64,000 nt of DNA from an uncultured Lachnospiraceae bacterium (GTDB lineage Bacteria; Bacillota; Clostridia; Lachnospirales; Lachnospiraceae): assembly GCA_910586615.1 (NCBI GenBank), contig CAJUJP010000006.1:54542-118541 (forward strand), in the 5' to 3' direction. Shown one piece after another: positions 1 through 10,398 of this stretch. The position numbers and the translations under genes were made by a program. Position 1 is the stretch's first letter, and each line of letters opens with the position of its first letter. Under the pieces are notes generated by a model. The model was not told the DNA's origin. It ran no database searches and was given only the letters and a program-made list of their open reading frames with translations.

Positions 1-3000
1 CTGGCTGTGATCTTAGCAGTGACGATGGTCTTCGGCATGGTTCCCGAGACGGTTCATGCTGCTGCACCCGATAATCAGGAGATGCAGACCGTGGCTGATT
101 CCACAGTGGAAACACCGATGACCGAAGAAATTGCAGACAGTTCATCAGATGAAAACGAAACTGATCCGGCGGCTGACGGAAATAACGCCGCGGGTACGGA
201 TGAACCTGCTGCAGACGGAACCGGTACTGCAGACACGGATGGATCTGCTGCCGGAAATGATGAAACAGCAGGTTCGGATGAGTCCGCTGACAATGGTGAC
301 GGGACAGATGGAAATAATGTTTCCGGAGAAAATAATGCAGCAGGTGCAGACAGTCCGGATGCAGACAGCCCTGCGGAGGGCGAGGATGACACGGCGGCAG
401 AACCGGATCAGGACGGTTCCCGTGCAGAAAAGCCGGTTTATGAGATTCTTACCGACGATCTGGAGACAACGGCTGAATATACCGGATATTCTGTATTTGA
501 TCTGAGCAGTGTATTACTCAGGAAGACAGAAAACGGCAGTGTTTATACAGAAAATGCACTGGATGCAGGCGTAACTGCTGCATGGGCTGTACAGGGCGCT
601 GACGGGAAGTACACCCCTATAGCATCGGCTCCGGTGAGTGCAGGCAGCTATGAGCTTACGTTATCTTTTGCGAAAGAGCCGGATGTACATGACGGTGCAG
701 AAAAGAAGGTGCTCTGTGAGGTCACAAAGGCTCCGGTAACTATTGTTTTGGGATCCAATGAGGACGGAAAAGTTTCTGTAAAAGCAGGCACGCTGAAGGA
801 AAACGCAAAGCCGGAGATCGGCCGTGTGAATTCAGCGGGATATGCCATTGATGCGGAAGATATTGTTTTGACGGTATCTATGGTGAGAGATGCCATAACA
901 GGCGCGGAGATCAAAAACGGGACAAAGCTGACGAAAGCCGGCGATTATGTTATGGATATCACGCCTTCCTTTAAGGCGGATGCTGCGGCGGACCGTAAGG
1001 AAGTATATGCAAATTATGAATTGAAGCCTTTTACGGCAGATATTGTGATAGAAGAGCTGATTGAAACGCTGGTTGAGGTTACTTTGGCAGGCAAGTGGCA
1101 GACAGAAGAAGGTCCTGCAGACTGGATCAATGCCAAAGAGTACGACGGAAAACCGGTGGACGCTCCCAAGGTTACGGATGATTATACATACAAAATCAAA
1201 TATTTTGATGATACCAAAGGTGAATATGTAAAACTGGAAGGCGCGGAGGCGTACGGAGCATGGGAGGAATACGAAGGCTGCACAAAGGATAAGGACGGCA
1301 GGGTGGAAGCGCCTGTAGAATCCGGCAGCTATATTTATAACGTAATTTATGCAGGTGAAACCGGAATTTACGGGGACAGTTATGCCGGCATTACAGTGGA
1401 GATTTCTCCGGCGCTCCTCACAGTGGAGGCGGCAAATAAAGGACCTGTGACTTTTCTTGAGGGTACAACAGTACAGGAAGTATTGTCGGAGATTACCTAT
1501 AAGGTGACGGATAAAGCAGGCAAAGATGTCACAAAAGAAGCAAAGGATAATCATATCTGGGGTACAGGATTTGATGATTCCAATGTAAGCCAGATTTATG
1601 AGCCTTTGTTTACATTGCAGGAATCACAGGACGGAACTTCCTATCAGAGTATAGCAAATGATTCCTATAAGTTAGTCAGCGGCAAAAAATACCGTGTCAT
1701 TTATGACGGCAAAAAAGCAGTGTTTAATGCCAACGGTACTTACAGCCACAGGACGCAGGTAAACGACAGGAATGATATTAACGGTGTTGACTATAATTAC
1801 CAGACAGATGTGACGCCTACGGCAGCTGATAAGGCGCTGGCAGTTGAAGTGACGCCGGGTACGGAAGCAGAGATCGATATTACAGCGTTACTGGGAGAGA
1901 AGAAAGGCGCCAAGACGATCGGCGAACTGACAGCAAAAGAGTATGACGGTAAGCCCGTTTATGGTGCAAAAAGCGAATATAAGAATAATGTCTCCCTGAA
2001 AGCGAAGGATGGCGGCGCAAAGCTGACCACACTGCTGAAGGAATTCAGTTTCCGGTGGTACCGTTACAGTTCGGCTGACGATCTGCTCGATGCGCAGATT
2101 CAGGATGAAAACCAGAAAAATGAGTTTGACAGCTGGGGTCCTGCAGATGAGGGAAGATGGTATGAAATATCCAATGTTTCTCCTCAGGATGCAGGTGTCT
2201 ACAAGCTGGTCATCAATTACAATGACATGACGGATGATGGCAAGCTTTACTATGTGAAAGAACCGGCAGTGGTGTATTATGCCATTGATCCAATGAAAGT
2301 TAAGATTGTACCGGATGTGCCGGAAGGGGCAGAAACATATGAAACCTTCTCCGGACGCGAAATCTGGAAGTTTTTTGCACAGAATGAAATCAAGTACAGT
2401 ATTCAGAAGGCAGCAGGAGAAAGCAAGGAGTCTCCCATCATAAGCGGACAGACCGCGGAGGTTCACTGGCAGGTTGTGGAGACAACACAGCAGGAAGCTC
2501 CTGCAGAGCCCAGCGTTGCGGAATTTGATGAAGATGACAGCTATGCCTTTGTAAATGATGCAAAAGTGTCTTATGAACTGCGGGGTAATTCGCTGTACGT
2601 ATATAACGGTGTAAATTATGATTATGATGAGAGCGCTAATTATACGTGCATCGAATCAAAAAAGATCTATACAGAAGAAACGGCAGAAAACGGAGCGAAA
2701 AGGGCGGACCGTGAGGATAAATCTTTAAATACCGCTACTGCGCCCATTAAAGTAAAAGCCATGGGAACCACCAAATTGACCATTGTGGTGGACCAGACAA
2801 AATGGACTGCCAAAGAGAAGGTTTATGACGGGCAGCCTTTTAAGCTGGATGAACTTGTTACCGAAGGCCTGATTACAGTAAAGGAAGCGGATACCGGAAA
2901 GGTGATCACAGATCAGGGTCTTCTGGATCAGATTTCCTATAAGGCAGTGAGAATTGAGCCGTGGCAGAGCGATTATTATAGTGAGATAGAAAACATTATA

Positions 3001-6000
3001 GGATCGGGAGCCTACGAACTGTATGCCTGCTTTGACGGAAATGAGACGTATGCACCGATCAGGGGAGCCGAAGGCGATGATTCCCAGGGAACGAAGCTGG
3101 GAACTTTCAAGATCACAAAACGTCCGGTTACTTTGCAGGTTGATCTGCCGGAGAACTATACGGCGGGAGTAACGGCAGAAGGAATTTTGAATGCGATTCC
3201 CGGACATATCACGGTAGATGGATATCTTGCTGATGATGAATGGGCTTTTACGGAACAGAAATACTGGATGGATGGAACACAGTATTTTGGAATTCCGGCA
3301 TGGTCGGATTCCTTTGACTCACTGCAGGAACCTTCATTCCTGATCTATGAGAAGGGCAGCAAAATCCCGTTGAATGATTGGAGTATGCTTCGGAAAGACA
3401 CAGCATATGAAGTGAAGTATGATGCGAAAAGCAGCAGCCTGAGTGAGGATTATTCTCCCGGGGATGAGTACGAGTATGTTATTGACTTCAGTGCCAATTA
3501 TGAAGTAAACGTTACAACAGCTGCTGAATTCAATGTTGTCAGAGGTAATTCTTACATAAAATCGGTAGAAGGAACTGACGGTACCGGCGAGCTTCAGCCT
3601 GTTGTGATCAAAGACACAATTGATGACAAAGATAATATGAAGCATGTTGTCACAATCCAGGAGGGCATCGGATATTCTTCCTTTAGCCTGGGAGAAGAAA
3701 TGCTGGAAGGGCATCTTGTAGAGTTCAGGATCACACCGCCGGCAGAATATGGCGGCGTACTGCCTTCAACTGCAAGATATTATAATGAACTCAAGGAAAA
3801 ATGCAGTCATGTGTATGGAGACGAAGAATATATTTATGCAGTCTTTGATGCAGATGAAGGCGATAAGACATTTAAGATCCGCTGGGAAGACGGTTATGTT
3901 GAGACTTATGAACTGAAACTTGATGATGCGGTCAAGCTTGGCAGCCTGAAAGAAGCCGTTGCTCCGAAATCACTGGCGTTTAATGCACCGGATAAGAAGA
4001 TGGCGGTGGGACAGTCCCAGCAGCTCGATGTTAAGATTACCAAGGTACAGATGGGTGATGTGATCTGCCTTGGATATAAGAGCAGCGATGAAAAAGTGCT
4101 GACTGTCAATGAAAATGGCTATGTGACTGCCCTGAAAGTCGGAAAAGCAAATATCACAGTTTTCCCGCAGCGTTATGTGAAAGGGAAACTGGAACCGATT
4201 CCGGGCGCAAAAGAGGCTTCCGTAACGATCACCACAACAAAGATGACGGCGCCGAAGACGGTTAAGGTAACCGCTCACGGAACTTATGCAGACCTTAACT
4301 ATGATTCGCCTAAGGACGGATACCGCCGCGAGATTTACGTGGTGGACAATACAAAGAACGCTTCCTTAAAGAAAGCAGCTGATATCGAGAAGCTGGTTAC
4401 AACTGTGAAGGAAGACCAGTGGAAAGATAACTTTGCCATTGCACCGGTTTATCTGGACAGTGCGGATGAGTCTTATAACAGAATCAGAAACGGCTATACC
4501 GTGCGGCTTTCTGGCCTGGAGGTTACAGGTACTTACACGGTATATGTGAGAAATGTATGCGCAGCCAGAACTCTGCCTGACGGAAGCACGATTACAGAAA
4601 GTACAGTGAATGAGAGTGCGGCCGGAACAGCGGTCAGCTTCAAGACACTAAAATCGGAGATCGTGGATATACATCTGACTGTTGATGAAAGCGGCGAGGG
4701 CGTGAAGGATATCACGAAGCCGGAAGATATCGGCGGGGAAGGCTATTTCGGCCATATGTACAGGGTAGAGTTATCCAAGCTTGCAAAGGGCACGGTTGAC
4801 TGTGTGACCTTTGGAGAATATCTTCTGAGCGTAAAGGATAAGACGGCAGATGCAGGAGATACCTTCTATCGTCCGCTTCCGCTCAGCGACAAGAAGTATT
4901 TTGAACAGTATGATCAGGATGATAAGAATTATTATGAAGAGCCGAAACTGGAATATACACTGGCCAATTGCTGGAACAAGAAGACAGAGCGTTATGAGTA
5001 CGGCCAGAAGAATGATATTGCCAGCATAGATAAGAAAGGTAAGATCAAGATCACAGGCATTACAGGTGAGGACAGATATCTTCGTGTCAGAGTAAGAGAT
5101 ACTGTAACCGGGCAGACCGCATACGCAGGATTGCATATTGTTGCAGATGCGGATTCCGTAGCGGCGAAAAAGAAATCTGTTTCGCTGTCAGTGGGACAGA
5201 CACAGAATCTGAACAGTATGCTTACTTACAAAATGGGTAAGCAAAATCTGACCAGCTATCCGAATCCGGATGTTGATATGGATGCGGTGAGAAAAGCGAT
5301 CAAAGATCAGAGCCAGGAGAAGTTCTTCGAACTGGATGCCTACGGTTATCTGAAAGCAATTGAAAAAGGCGGTAATCTGAGACTTGACCTGATTGACAAA
5401 AATGTGGAAAAGACTTCCGGCAAAGAGAAAGCAACGGCGGCAGTCACATTCAGATCAACAGACCTTGTACCGGTGAAAAAGCTTAAGGCCTTTGACGTAA
5501 TCGATGACAGCTTCGGACTGACCTTTACTTATGCAGGTGGCGCAGACGCATTCCTGCTGGAAATCTCCGATGCGAATAAGCTGATTTACAGCAAGAAATT
5601 TATGAACAGCAGTGTTTTCTATGACAGTGATAATCTAAATGCATGGGAAGTGTGGGAGAATAGCAAGCGTGTGAAAGATACTTACAGAATAGATGCCGTG
5701 GATATTACACGATATGTTAAGCTGACCAAAGAGACACAGTATAATATCAAGCTGACGGCATTATATGATACGATTGCGGCGAAACCCGCATCAACCAGGG
5801 TGAAGACCACGAAGATTCCCGCGGTTGACGCATACATTTCGGATAATTATTATGATGATGAGGAACAGACCATCAAACACAGAGGCGGCATGTCGATCCA
5901 GGTGGCTGAAAACAACGGTGGAAAGAGGTTAAATGAAAGCAACACCTCTTTAAGGGTATTATCCGGTAATTCCTACACGCTGACGGCAGAAGTACAGAAC

Positions 6001-8064
6001 AGAGGACGTGTAAACGATACTCTCGTATGGACAGTCAATAACGGCAAGATTGCAAGTGTTAAGGCGGCTGCAGGTTCTTACTGCATTACCCTGAAAGGAC
6101 TGAAACCGGGCAGTACCGTACTGGAAGTAAAGTCCAAGATCTGGGGCAATAAGGTCGTGGCAAGATATGATATCCGTGTGGTAGCGGTTGGAGATGCCTA
6201 TCAGGATACAAACCGTTATTTTGGCGACAATGAGCCGGGAGACTGGACGGATTCTAATTTGAACAACGGCGGAAACGGAGCACCTGTATATCTTCCGTTA
6301 AGCCTCGGTGATCAGAGAAAGGTTACCATAAACCAGACGGAATATTTCAGCTTTACCGCGCCGGAAAGTGCAAGATACAGAATCAGATCCATCGGATATG
6401 TAGGAGATAGCGTATACTTCCGTAAAACTTCTTACCCGACAAAATATGGATATAGTTCATTGGATCTCGGATGGCTGCAGGCAGGTGAGAAAATTAATAT
6501 TTATTCACAGGCTTATCCGGAGTTGGATGTTTCCGGGAATACCTCCTACTATGTGGAAGTGGAACTGACACAGCGCATGGAGACGGTACAGCCGGGTGAA
6601 GCAATGAAATTCACAGGTAAAGGACAGGAAGAGTATTTCATGTTCACGGCGCCTGAGACTGCTTCTTATGAGTTCTTCCTGACGGATGAATATGGAAGGA
6701 AGCAATACTTATATTTATATGGATCCATGAGTGATATCAGCAATGATTATTCGTATATAGATCGTGGTTCCTACATTAATTATGAGATCCAGAAAGACGA
6801 CAGTGTGTGGATTAAAACCGAATATTTATATTCCGGCACGGAATATACGCTGAATATCGGCAAGAGCAGCGTGGATCTTTCGCTTGCCGGGCCGGTAGAT
6901 GTGACTGTTGCATCAAACGGCAAGAAACAGCTGCTGCTTACGATGGAAAAAGACGGATTCTATAAGTTTTCATCGGAAGGAGGGGCCAGCTACAATGCTC
7001 GTGCAATTCTGCTGGTAAATGGACAACAGGTTGATTCTATATACAATTCAATTTTTGAGATGAAGCAGGAACTTCATGAAGGGGATCAGGTGTGTCTGCA
7101 GATAGAAAATTACAGCAGCTATGAGGATCTGTCTCTTAAAATAAGTGCGGAAGAAATCATAGTAGAAGAACTGACGACAGATGCGGAACTTTCGGTTGAA
7201 GACGGAGAGTGCTATCAATTTACAGCGTCTGAAGCAGGAATCTTTGAACTGGCGTTGACCGATTCATGGGCATCCATGAAACTGTTTACGTCACAGGCGG
7301 ATGCAATGAAAAACAATTACAATTATGTTAAAAGCGGTAATTACATTGAATATCCAATGGAAGAAAGTGACACAGTATGGATTGTTGTTGAGCTTAACGG
7401 TGCAGAGGATTGCAAACTGAGTGTTGCAAAAATCGATCAGAAGATGGACTTTACAACTCCTTTCGATGTAAAGCTCGGAGCAGGTAAGAAACTTTATCTG
7501 GAACTTACAGTTGAGAAGGACGGATATTACAGGTTTTCATCGGATGCAGATCAAAATAATAGCTGCAGCGGAACAATAGCGGTAAACGGTTCGTACCTGG
7601 ATAGTTTTTACAATGCTTCTTTTGAGGTAAAAAAGGAACTGACGGCCGGAGATACTGTAAAATTGAACTTGACGAATTCGGGGACAGCAGATGTATCTTT
7701 TAAGGTTACGGCCGAAGAAGTTGTAATTGAGGAAATGCCGGCCACAGTAGAACTTTCAGTTGACAATGATCAGTTCTACAAGTTTACGGCATCAGAAGCA
7801 GGGGATTATGAGTTTACGATGAGTTCCGCGAGTGTAAATACTTCTTTGTACATCTATGGAAGTATAAGTAACGCGATTTCCGGATCAAATTGGTTAAGCT
7901 CCGCACAGGCATCACAGGATCAAGAGAATACTTCTATATATAAATGTACAATAGAAACGGTATCTTTAGATGCCGGGCAGACAGTTTATATCAAACCGCA
8001 CAATGACACGGGCAGTGCTTTAGAAGTAACATTAAGTGCGTCTAAAGCAGAAGTTACGTCTTAG
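1..8064 (+). CDS. Giant secreted Ig-like/YDG-domain surface protein, 5' partial
   Basis: The frame is open from base 1 and begins inside a signal peptide: a hydrophobic core ends at an AxA-like cleavage site (VHAAA), so the true start lies upstream and the GTG at 7 is probably internal. After cleavage comes a low-complexity Asp/Gly/Ala-rich stretch to about residue 140. Three domains with the YDG signature (KEYDGKP or VYDGQP) sit near residues 379, 646 and 940. A Big_2-like Ig domain lies near 1319-1412 and further Ig/Fn3-like modules follow. The C-terminus is built of FTAPE/FTASEAG beta modules, including a tandem duplication with a period of about 190 residues starting near 2288 and 2479. 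I see no LPXTG, SLH or choline-binding anchor at the C-terminus, so attachment is unclear. Likely an adhesin or surface-layer type protein; the exact role is unknown. Confidence 0.85.
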   Translation: MAVILAVTMVFGMVPETVHAAAPDNQEMQTVADSTVETPMTEEIADSSSDENETDPAADGNNAAGTDEPAADGTGTADTDGSAAGNDETAGSDESADNGDGTDGNNVSGENNAAGADSPDADSPAEGEDDTAAEPDQDGSRAEKPVYEILTDDLETTAEYTGYSVFDLSSVLLRKTENGSVYTENALDAGVTAAWAVQGADGKYTPIASAPVSAGSYELTLSFAKEPDVHDGAEKKVLCEVTKAPVTIVLGSNEDGKVSVKAGTLKENAKPEIGRVNSAGYAIDAEDIVLTVSMVRDAITGAEIKNGTKLTKAGDYVMDITPSFKADAAADRKEVYANYELKPFTADIVIEELIETLVEVTLAGKWQTEEGPADWINAKEYDGKPVDAPKVTDDYTYKIKYFDDTKGEYVKLEGAEAYGAWEEYEGCTKDKDGRVEAPVESGSYIYNVIYAGETGIYGDSYAGITVEISPALLTVEAANKGPVTFLEGTTVQEVLSEITYKVTDKAGKDVTKEAKDNHIWGTGFDDSNVSQIYEPLFTLQESQDGTSYQSIANDSYKLVSGKKYRVIYDGKKAVFNANGTYSHRTQVNDRNDINGVDYNYQTDVTPTAADKALAVEVTPGTEAEIDITALLGEKKGAKTIGELTAKEYDGKPVYGAKSEYKNNVSLKAKDGGAKLTTLLKEFSFRWYRYSSADDLLDAQIQDENQKNEFDSWGPADEGRWYEISNVSPQDAGVYKLVINYNDMTDDGKLYYVKEPAVVYYAIDPMKVKIVPDVPEGAETYETFSGREIWKFFAQNEIKYSIQKAAGESKESPIISGQTAEVHWQVVETTQQEAPAEPSVAEFDEDDSYAFVNDAKVSYELRGNSLYVYNGVNYDYDESANYTCIESKKIYTEETAENGAKRADREDKSLNTATAPIKVKAMGTTKLTIVVDQTKWTAKEKVYDGQPFKLDELVTEGLITVKEADTGKVITDQGLLDQISYKAVRIEPWQSDYYSEIENIIGSGAYELYACFDGNETYAPIRGAEGDDSQGTKLGTFKITKRPVTLQVDLPENYTAGVTAEGILNAIPGHITVDGYLADDEWAFTEQKYWMDGTQYFGIPAWSDSFDSLQEPSFLIYEKGSKIPLNDWSMLRKDTAYEVKYDAKSSSLSEDYSPGDEYEYVIDFSANYEVNVTTAAEFNVVRGNSYIKSVEGTDGTGELQPVVIKDTIDDKDNMKHVVTIQEGIGYSSFSLGEEMLEGHLVEFRITPPAEYGGVLPSTARYYNELKEKCSHVYGDEEYIYAVFDADEGDKTFKIRWEDGYVETYELKLDDAVKLGSLKEAVAPKSLAFNAPDKKMAVGQSQQLDVKITKVQMGDVICLGYKSSDEKVLTVNENGYVTALKVGKANITVFPQRYVKGKLEPIPGAKEASVTITTTKMTAPKTVKVTAHGTYADLNYDSPKDGYRREIYVVDNTKNASLKKAADIEKLVTTVKEDQWKDNFAIAPVYLDSADESYNRIRNGYTVRLSGLEVTGTYTVYVRNVCAARTLPDGSTITESTVNESAAGTAVSFKTLKSEIVDIHLTVDESGEGVKDITKPEDIGGEGYFGHMYRVELSKLAKGTVDCVTFGEYLLSVKDKTADAGDTFYRPLPLSDKKYFEQYDQDDKNYYEEPKLEYTLANCWNKKTERYEYGQKNDIASIDKKGKIKITGITGEDRYLRVRVRDTVTGQTAYAGLHIVADADSVAAKKKSVSLSVGQTQNLNSMLTYKMGKQNLTSYPNPDVDMDAVRKAIKDQSQEKFFELDAYGYLKAIEKGGNLRLDLIDKNVEKTSGKEKATAAVTFRSTDLVPVKKLKAFDVIDDSFGLTFTYAGGADAFLLEISDANKLIYSKKFMNSSVFYDSDNLNAWEVWENSKRVKDTYRIDAVDITRYVKLTKETQYNIKLTALYDTIAAKPASTRVKTTKIPAVDAYISDNYYDDEEQTIKHRGGMSIQVAENNGGKRLNESNTSLRVLSGNSYTLTAEVQNRGRVNDTLVWTVNNGKIASVKAAAGSYCITLKGLKPGSTVLEVKSKIWGNKVVARYDIRVVAVGDAYQDTNRYFGDNEPGDWTDSNLNNGGNGAPVYLPLSLGDQRKVTINQTEYFSFTAPESARYRIRSIGYVGDSVYFRKTSYPTKYGYSSLDLGWLQAGEKINIYSQAYPELDVSGNTSYYVEVELTQRMETVQPGEAMKFTGKGQEEYFMFTAPETASYEFFLTDEYGRKQYLYLYGSMSDISNDYSYIDRGSYINYEIQKDDSVWIKTEYLYSGTEYTLNIGKSSVDLSLAGPVDVTVASNGKKQLLLTMEKDGFYKFSSEGGASYNARAILLVNGQQVDSIYNSIFEMKQELHEGDQVCLQIENYSSYEDLSLKISAEEIIVEELTTDAELSVEDGECYQFTASEAGIFELALTDSWASMKLFTSQADAMKNNYNYVKSGNYIEYPMEESDTVWIVVELNGAEDCKLSVAKIDQKMDFTTPFDVKLGAGKKLYLELTVEKDGYYRFSSDADQNNSCSGTIAVNGSYLDSFYNASFEVKKELTAGDTVKLNLTNSGTADVSFKVTAEEVVIEEMPATVELSVDNDQFYKFTASEAGDYEFTMSSASVNTSLYIYGSISNAISGSNWLSSAQASQDQENTSIYKCTIETVSLDAGQTVYIKPHNDTGSALEVTLSASKAEVTS

Positions 8065-8093
8065 TAAAAGATAACCGGGTTATGAAATGACAG

Positions 8094-8130
8094 ACCGGGC
8101 CGCCGGCAGAGATGCCGGTTGGCCCGGTTT
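8094..8130 (+). terminator. GC-rich hairpin after the surface-protein gene
   Basis: A strong stem pairs ACCGGGCC-GCCGGC with GCCGG-GGCCCGGT around a 6-base loop, 30 bases after the stop codon. The T-run is short (TTT), so termination may be inefficient. Confidence 0.7.
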
Positions 8131-8149
8131 GTGGTGTGCCTGGCACTAT

Positions 8150-8285
8150 GTTACAATTCACACCTATGCCAGATTTCGCATTAATTTACGGTTATCCAGT
8201 GTGAATTGCAACGATGATGCACACAAAATGCCAAAAAACAGGCATTTTGGCGCTGGATCCGACACCATGCAGCAAGTGCATGGTG
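8150..8285. repeat. Composite hairpin repeat, copy D
   Basis: Three successive inverted repeats lie between the surface-protein gene and the proS promoter. The arms are 8150-8163 with 8199-8212 (GTTACAATTCACAC against its complement, one mismatch), 8225-8232 with 8241-8248 (AAAATGCC/GGCATTTT) and 8263-8271 with 8277-8285 (CACCATGCA/TGCATGGTG). The second hairpin nearly matches the one at 16505-16529. A reading frame across this block has no family features and is not called. Confidence 0.6.
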
Positions 8286-8341
8286 CGGGTGTGAACAGTA
8301 ACGGCACTATTCCGAATTTTAGGATCCTTACAGAATAACAG

Positions 8342-8370
8342 TTGACAAAGTATGTCCCCGCGGCTAGAAT
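8342..8370 (+). promoter_or_regulatory. Sigma-A promoter of the proS transcript
   Basis: TTGACA at 8342-8347, a 17-base spacer and TAGAAT at 8365-8370. It predicts a start near 8377, just upstream of the T-box leader. Confidence 0.8.
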
Positions 8371-8376
8371 AAATAA

Positions 8377-8650
8377 AAACGTAACCGTCCGTCAGTCTGA
8401 CGCGGTTATTATATGATTTGACGTGACAAAGAAGAGAATAGTACGGATGCGGAACGTTTCAGAGAGAGAACCGGCGGTGAGAGGTTTTTACGGGAAGTAT
8501 TCGGAACCGGCCTCGGAGTCCTGCGTGAAGAGCGCAGCGTAACACCGGCGATAACGGTATGAAGAGCAGGATATGCATCAGCATATTAATCAGGGTGGTA
8601 CCGCCGAGATTTCGGTCCCTTACGGGATGGGAATCTGGGCGGTTTTTAAT
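8377..8650 (+). ncRNA. T-box riboswitch leader, proline-specific
   Basis: This is a tRNA-sensing leader that controls proS. The T-box core GGGTGGTACC is at 8593-8602. It leads into a terminator whose stem is CCGCCGAGAT paired with ATCTGGGCGG, followed by TTTTT (about 8601-8647). In the Stem I region the sequence GGAA-CCG-GCCTCGGAGT places CCG, a proline codon, at 8507-8509 in the usual specifier position. Uncharged tRNA-Pro should favour the antiterminator and switch proS on. The specifier codon agrees with the downstream gene, which supports both calls. Confidence 0.92.
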
Positions 8651-8674
8651 TTCACAGGAAAGGAATGAGGTAAA

Positions 8675-10105
8675 ATGGCTGACAAGAAATTAGTAGAGGC
8701 GATCACCTCCATGGAGGATGATTTCGCGCAGTGGTACACCGATGTGGTGAAGAAAGCAGAGCTTTTGGATTACACCAGCATCAAAGGCTGCATGGTATTC
8801 AAGCCAGCAGGATATGCGATCTGGGAGTTGATCCAGCAGCAGATGGATGCGATGTTTAAGGCGACGGGGGTGCAGAACGTGTATCTGCCCATGTTTATTC
8901 CTGAGAGCCTTTTGAATAAGGAGAAGGATCATGTGGAAGGGTTTGCGCCGGAGGTGGCGTGGGTGACTCACGGCGGACAGCAGCCCTTGCAGGAGAGGCT
9001 GTGTGTCAGACCTACTTCCGAGACACTGTTCTGTGATTATTATAAAAATGTGGTACAGTCTTACCGTGATCTGCCTCAGTTATGCAATCAGTGGTGCTCT
9101 GTCGTGCGCTGGGAGAAGGAGACAAGACCATTCCTTCGCAGCCGTGAGTTTTTATGGCAGGAGGGGCACACTGCCCATGCCACGGCACAAGAAGCGGAGG
9201 AGAGGACGATCCAGATGCTCAATGTGTATGCGGATTTCTGTGAGCAGGTACTGGCGATTCCTGTGATCAAGGGACGCAAGACGGAAAAAGAGAAATTTGC
9301 AGGAGCCATAGCAACCTACACTATCGAAGCGCTGATGCATGACGGTAAGGCGTTACAGTCCGGTACCAGCCACAATTTCGGAGACGGGTTTGCCAAAGCT
9401 TTTGAGATTCAGTTTACGGATAAAGATAATACGTTAAAACATGTGCATCAGACATCCTGGGGAACCACGACCCGTCTGATCGGTGCAGTTATTATGGTCC
9501 ATGGCGATAACTCCGGACTGGTACTGCCGCCCAGAATCGCGCCTGTGCAGATTATGATCATTCCTATCCAGCAGAAGAAGGAAGGGGTGCTGGATAAGGC
9601 ATTTGAACTGAAAGACAGACTGAGCAATTTCCGTGTGAAAGTGGACGATGCGGACAAGAGCCCCGGCTGGAAGTTTTCCGAGCAGGAGATGCGGGGTATT
9701 CCGATCCGTGTGGAGATCGGGCCTAAGGATATCGAGGCAGGCAAGTGTGTGATCTGCCGCCGCGATACGCGGGAAAAGATCGAAGTTTCTCTGGACGAAC
9801 TGGAAGTAAGAGTAGGGGAAATCCTTGACCAAATGCAGAAAGAGATGCTGGAACGGGCGAGAACACACAGAGACGCGCACACATACGAAGCGAAGGATAT
9901 GGATGAGTTCCGTAAGCTTTTTACAGAACAATCCGGTTTTGTCAAGGCTATGTGGTGCGGGGAACAGGACTGCGAGGACAAGATCAAAGAGGAGCTTGCC
10001 GTGACAAGCCGCTGTATGCCCTTCGAGCAGGAGAATATCAGTGATGTCTGCGTCTGCTGCGGAAGGCCTGCGAAGAAAATGGTTTACTGGGGCAGGGCAT
10101 ACTAA
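8675..10105 (+). CDS. proS: Prolyl-tRNA synthetase (type without INS editing domain)
   Basis: Charges tRNA-Pro with proline in the cytoplasm. At 476 aa it matches the archaeal/eukaryotic-like ProS form common in Clostridia, not the ~570-aa bacterial type with an inserted editing domain. Class II motifs are visible: RPTSE near residue 110 and an [17 protein letters not shown] motif-2 region near 153-169. An anticodon-binding domain follows near 290-390. The C-terminal domain has Cys pairs (CVICRR; CVCCGR near the end) and ends in the aromatic YWGRAY typical of this form. The ATG follows AGGAATGAGG at good spacing. The proline T-box directly upstream is independent support. Confidence 0.96.
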   Translation: MADKKLVEAITSMEDDFAQWYTDVVKKAELLDYTSIKGCMVFKPAGYAIWELIQQQMDAMFKATGVQNVYLPMFIPESLLNKEKDHVEGFAPEVAWVTHGGQQPLQERLCVRPTSETLFCDYYKNVVQSYRDLPQLCNQWCSVVRWEKETRPFLRSREFLWQEGHTAHATAQEAEERTIQMLNVYADFCEQVLAIPVIKGRKTEKEKFAGAIATYTIEALMHDGKALQSGTSHNFGDGFAKAFEIQFTDKDNTLKHVHQTSWGTTTRLIGAVIMVHGDNSGLVLPPRIAPVQIMIIPIQQKKEGVLDKAFELKDRLSNFRVKVDDADKSPGWKFSEQEMRGIPIRVEIGPKDIEAGKCVICRRDTREKIEVSLDELEVRVGEILDQMQKEMLERARTHRDAHTYEAKDMDEFRKLFTEQSGFVKAMWCGEQDCEDKIKEELAVTSRCMPFEQENISDVCVCCGRPAKKMVYWGRAY

Positions 10106-10122
10106 AAAAAGACATGAAGAAG

Positions 10123-10315
10123 ACATGAAGTTATACTAAGACAGCAGAGTACGCTGTCTAAGTATAACTATAGTTAACGACATTAAAAATTTCGGTTTCG
10201 GTTCTGCAAAAGCTCTCGTATATGGCTTTTGCAGGAACCGGAAGCAGAAATTTGTTAGGTCGTTTACTATAGATCATGTCTGGAAGAATCGCTGGGGCGA
10301 TTCTTCCCAGTGGCT
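10123..10315. repeat. Composite hairpin repeat, copy A, with a 103-bp palindrome inside
   Basis: Begins 17 bases after the proS stop. Hairpin one pairs 10131-10145 with 10153-10167 (TTATACTAAGACAGC/GCTGTCTAAGTATAA; both arms carry CTAAG). A long imperfect palindrome follows at 10169-10271: outer arms TATAGTTAACGAC/GTCGTTTACTATA, inner arms TGCAAAAGC/GCTTTTGCA. The last hairpin (10282-10307, GGAAGAATCGC/GCGATTCTTCC) is preceded by TCATGTCT as in copy B at 30505. Relative to copy B, the palindrome looks inserted, flanked by CTATAG-like bases. It could act as a proS terminator or be a miniature mobile element. Confidence 0.65.
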
Positions 10316-10398
10316 GAAAAGAAAATATAGAAGTATGGTGGTTGAAGAGATAGTGAAGGTTGGGAATATTTAAAAAGACAGTAGGGGAGGTTTATGCA

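Noticed and set aside
8087..8338. 83-codon frame after the surface-protein gene
   Set aside because: It spans the terminator hairpin and three inverted repeats, has no ribosome site and reads as low-quality sequence.
9434..10126. Long antisense frames inside proS and other strong genes
   Set aside because: They mirror codon bias of the sense gene and have no ribosome site or domain.
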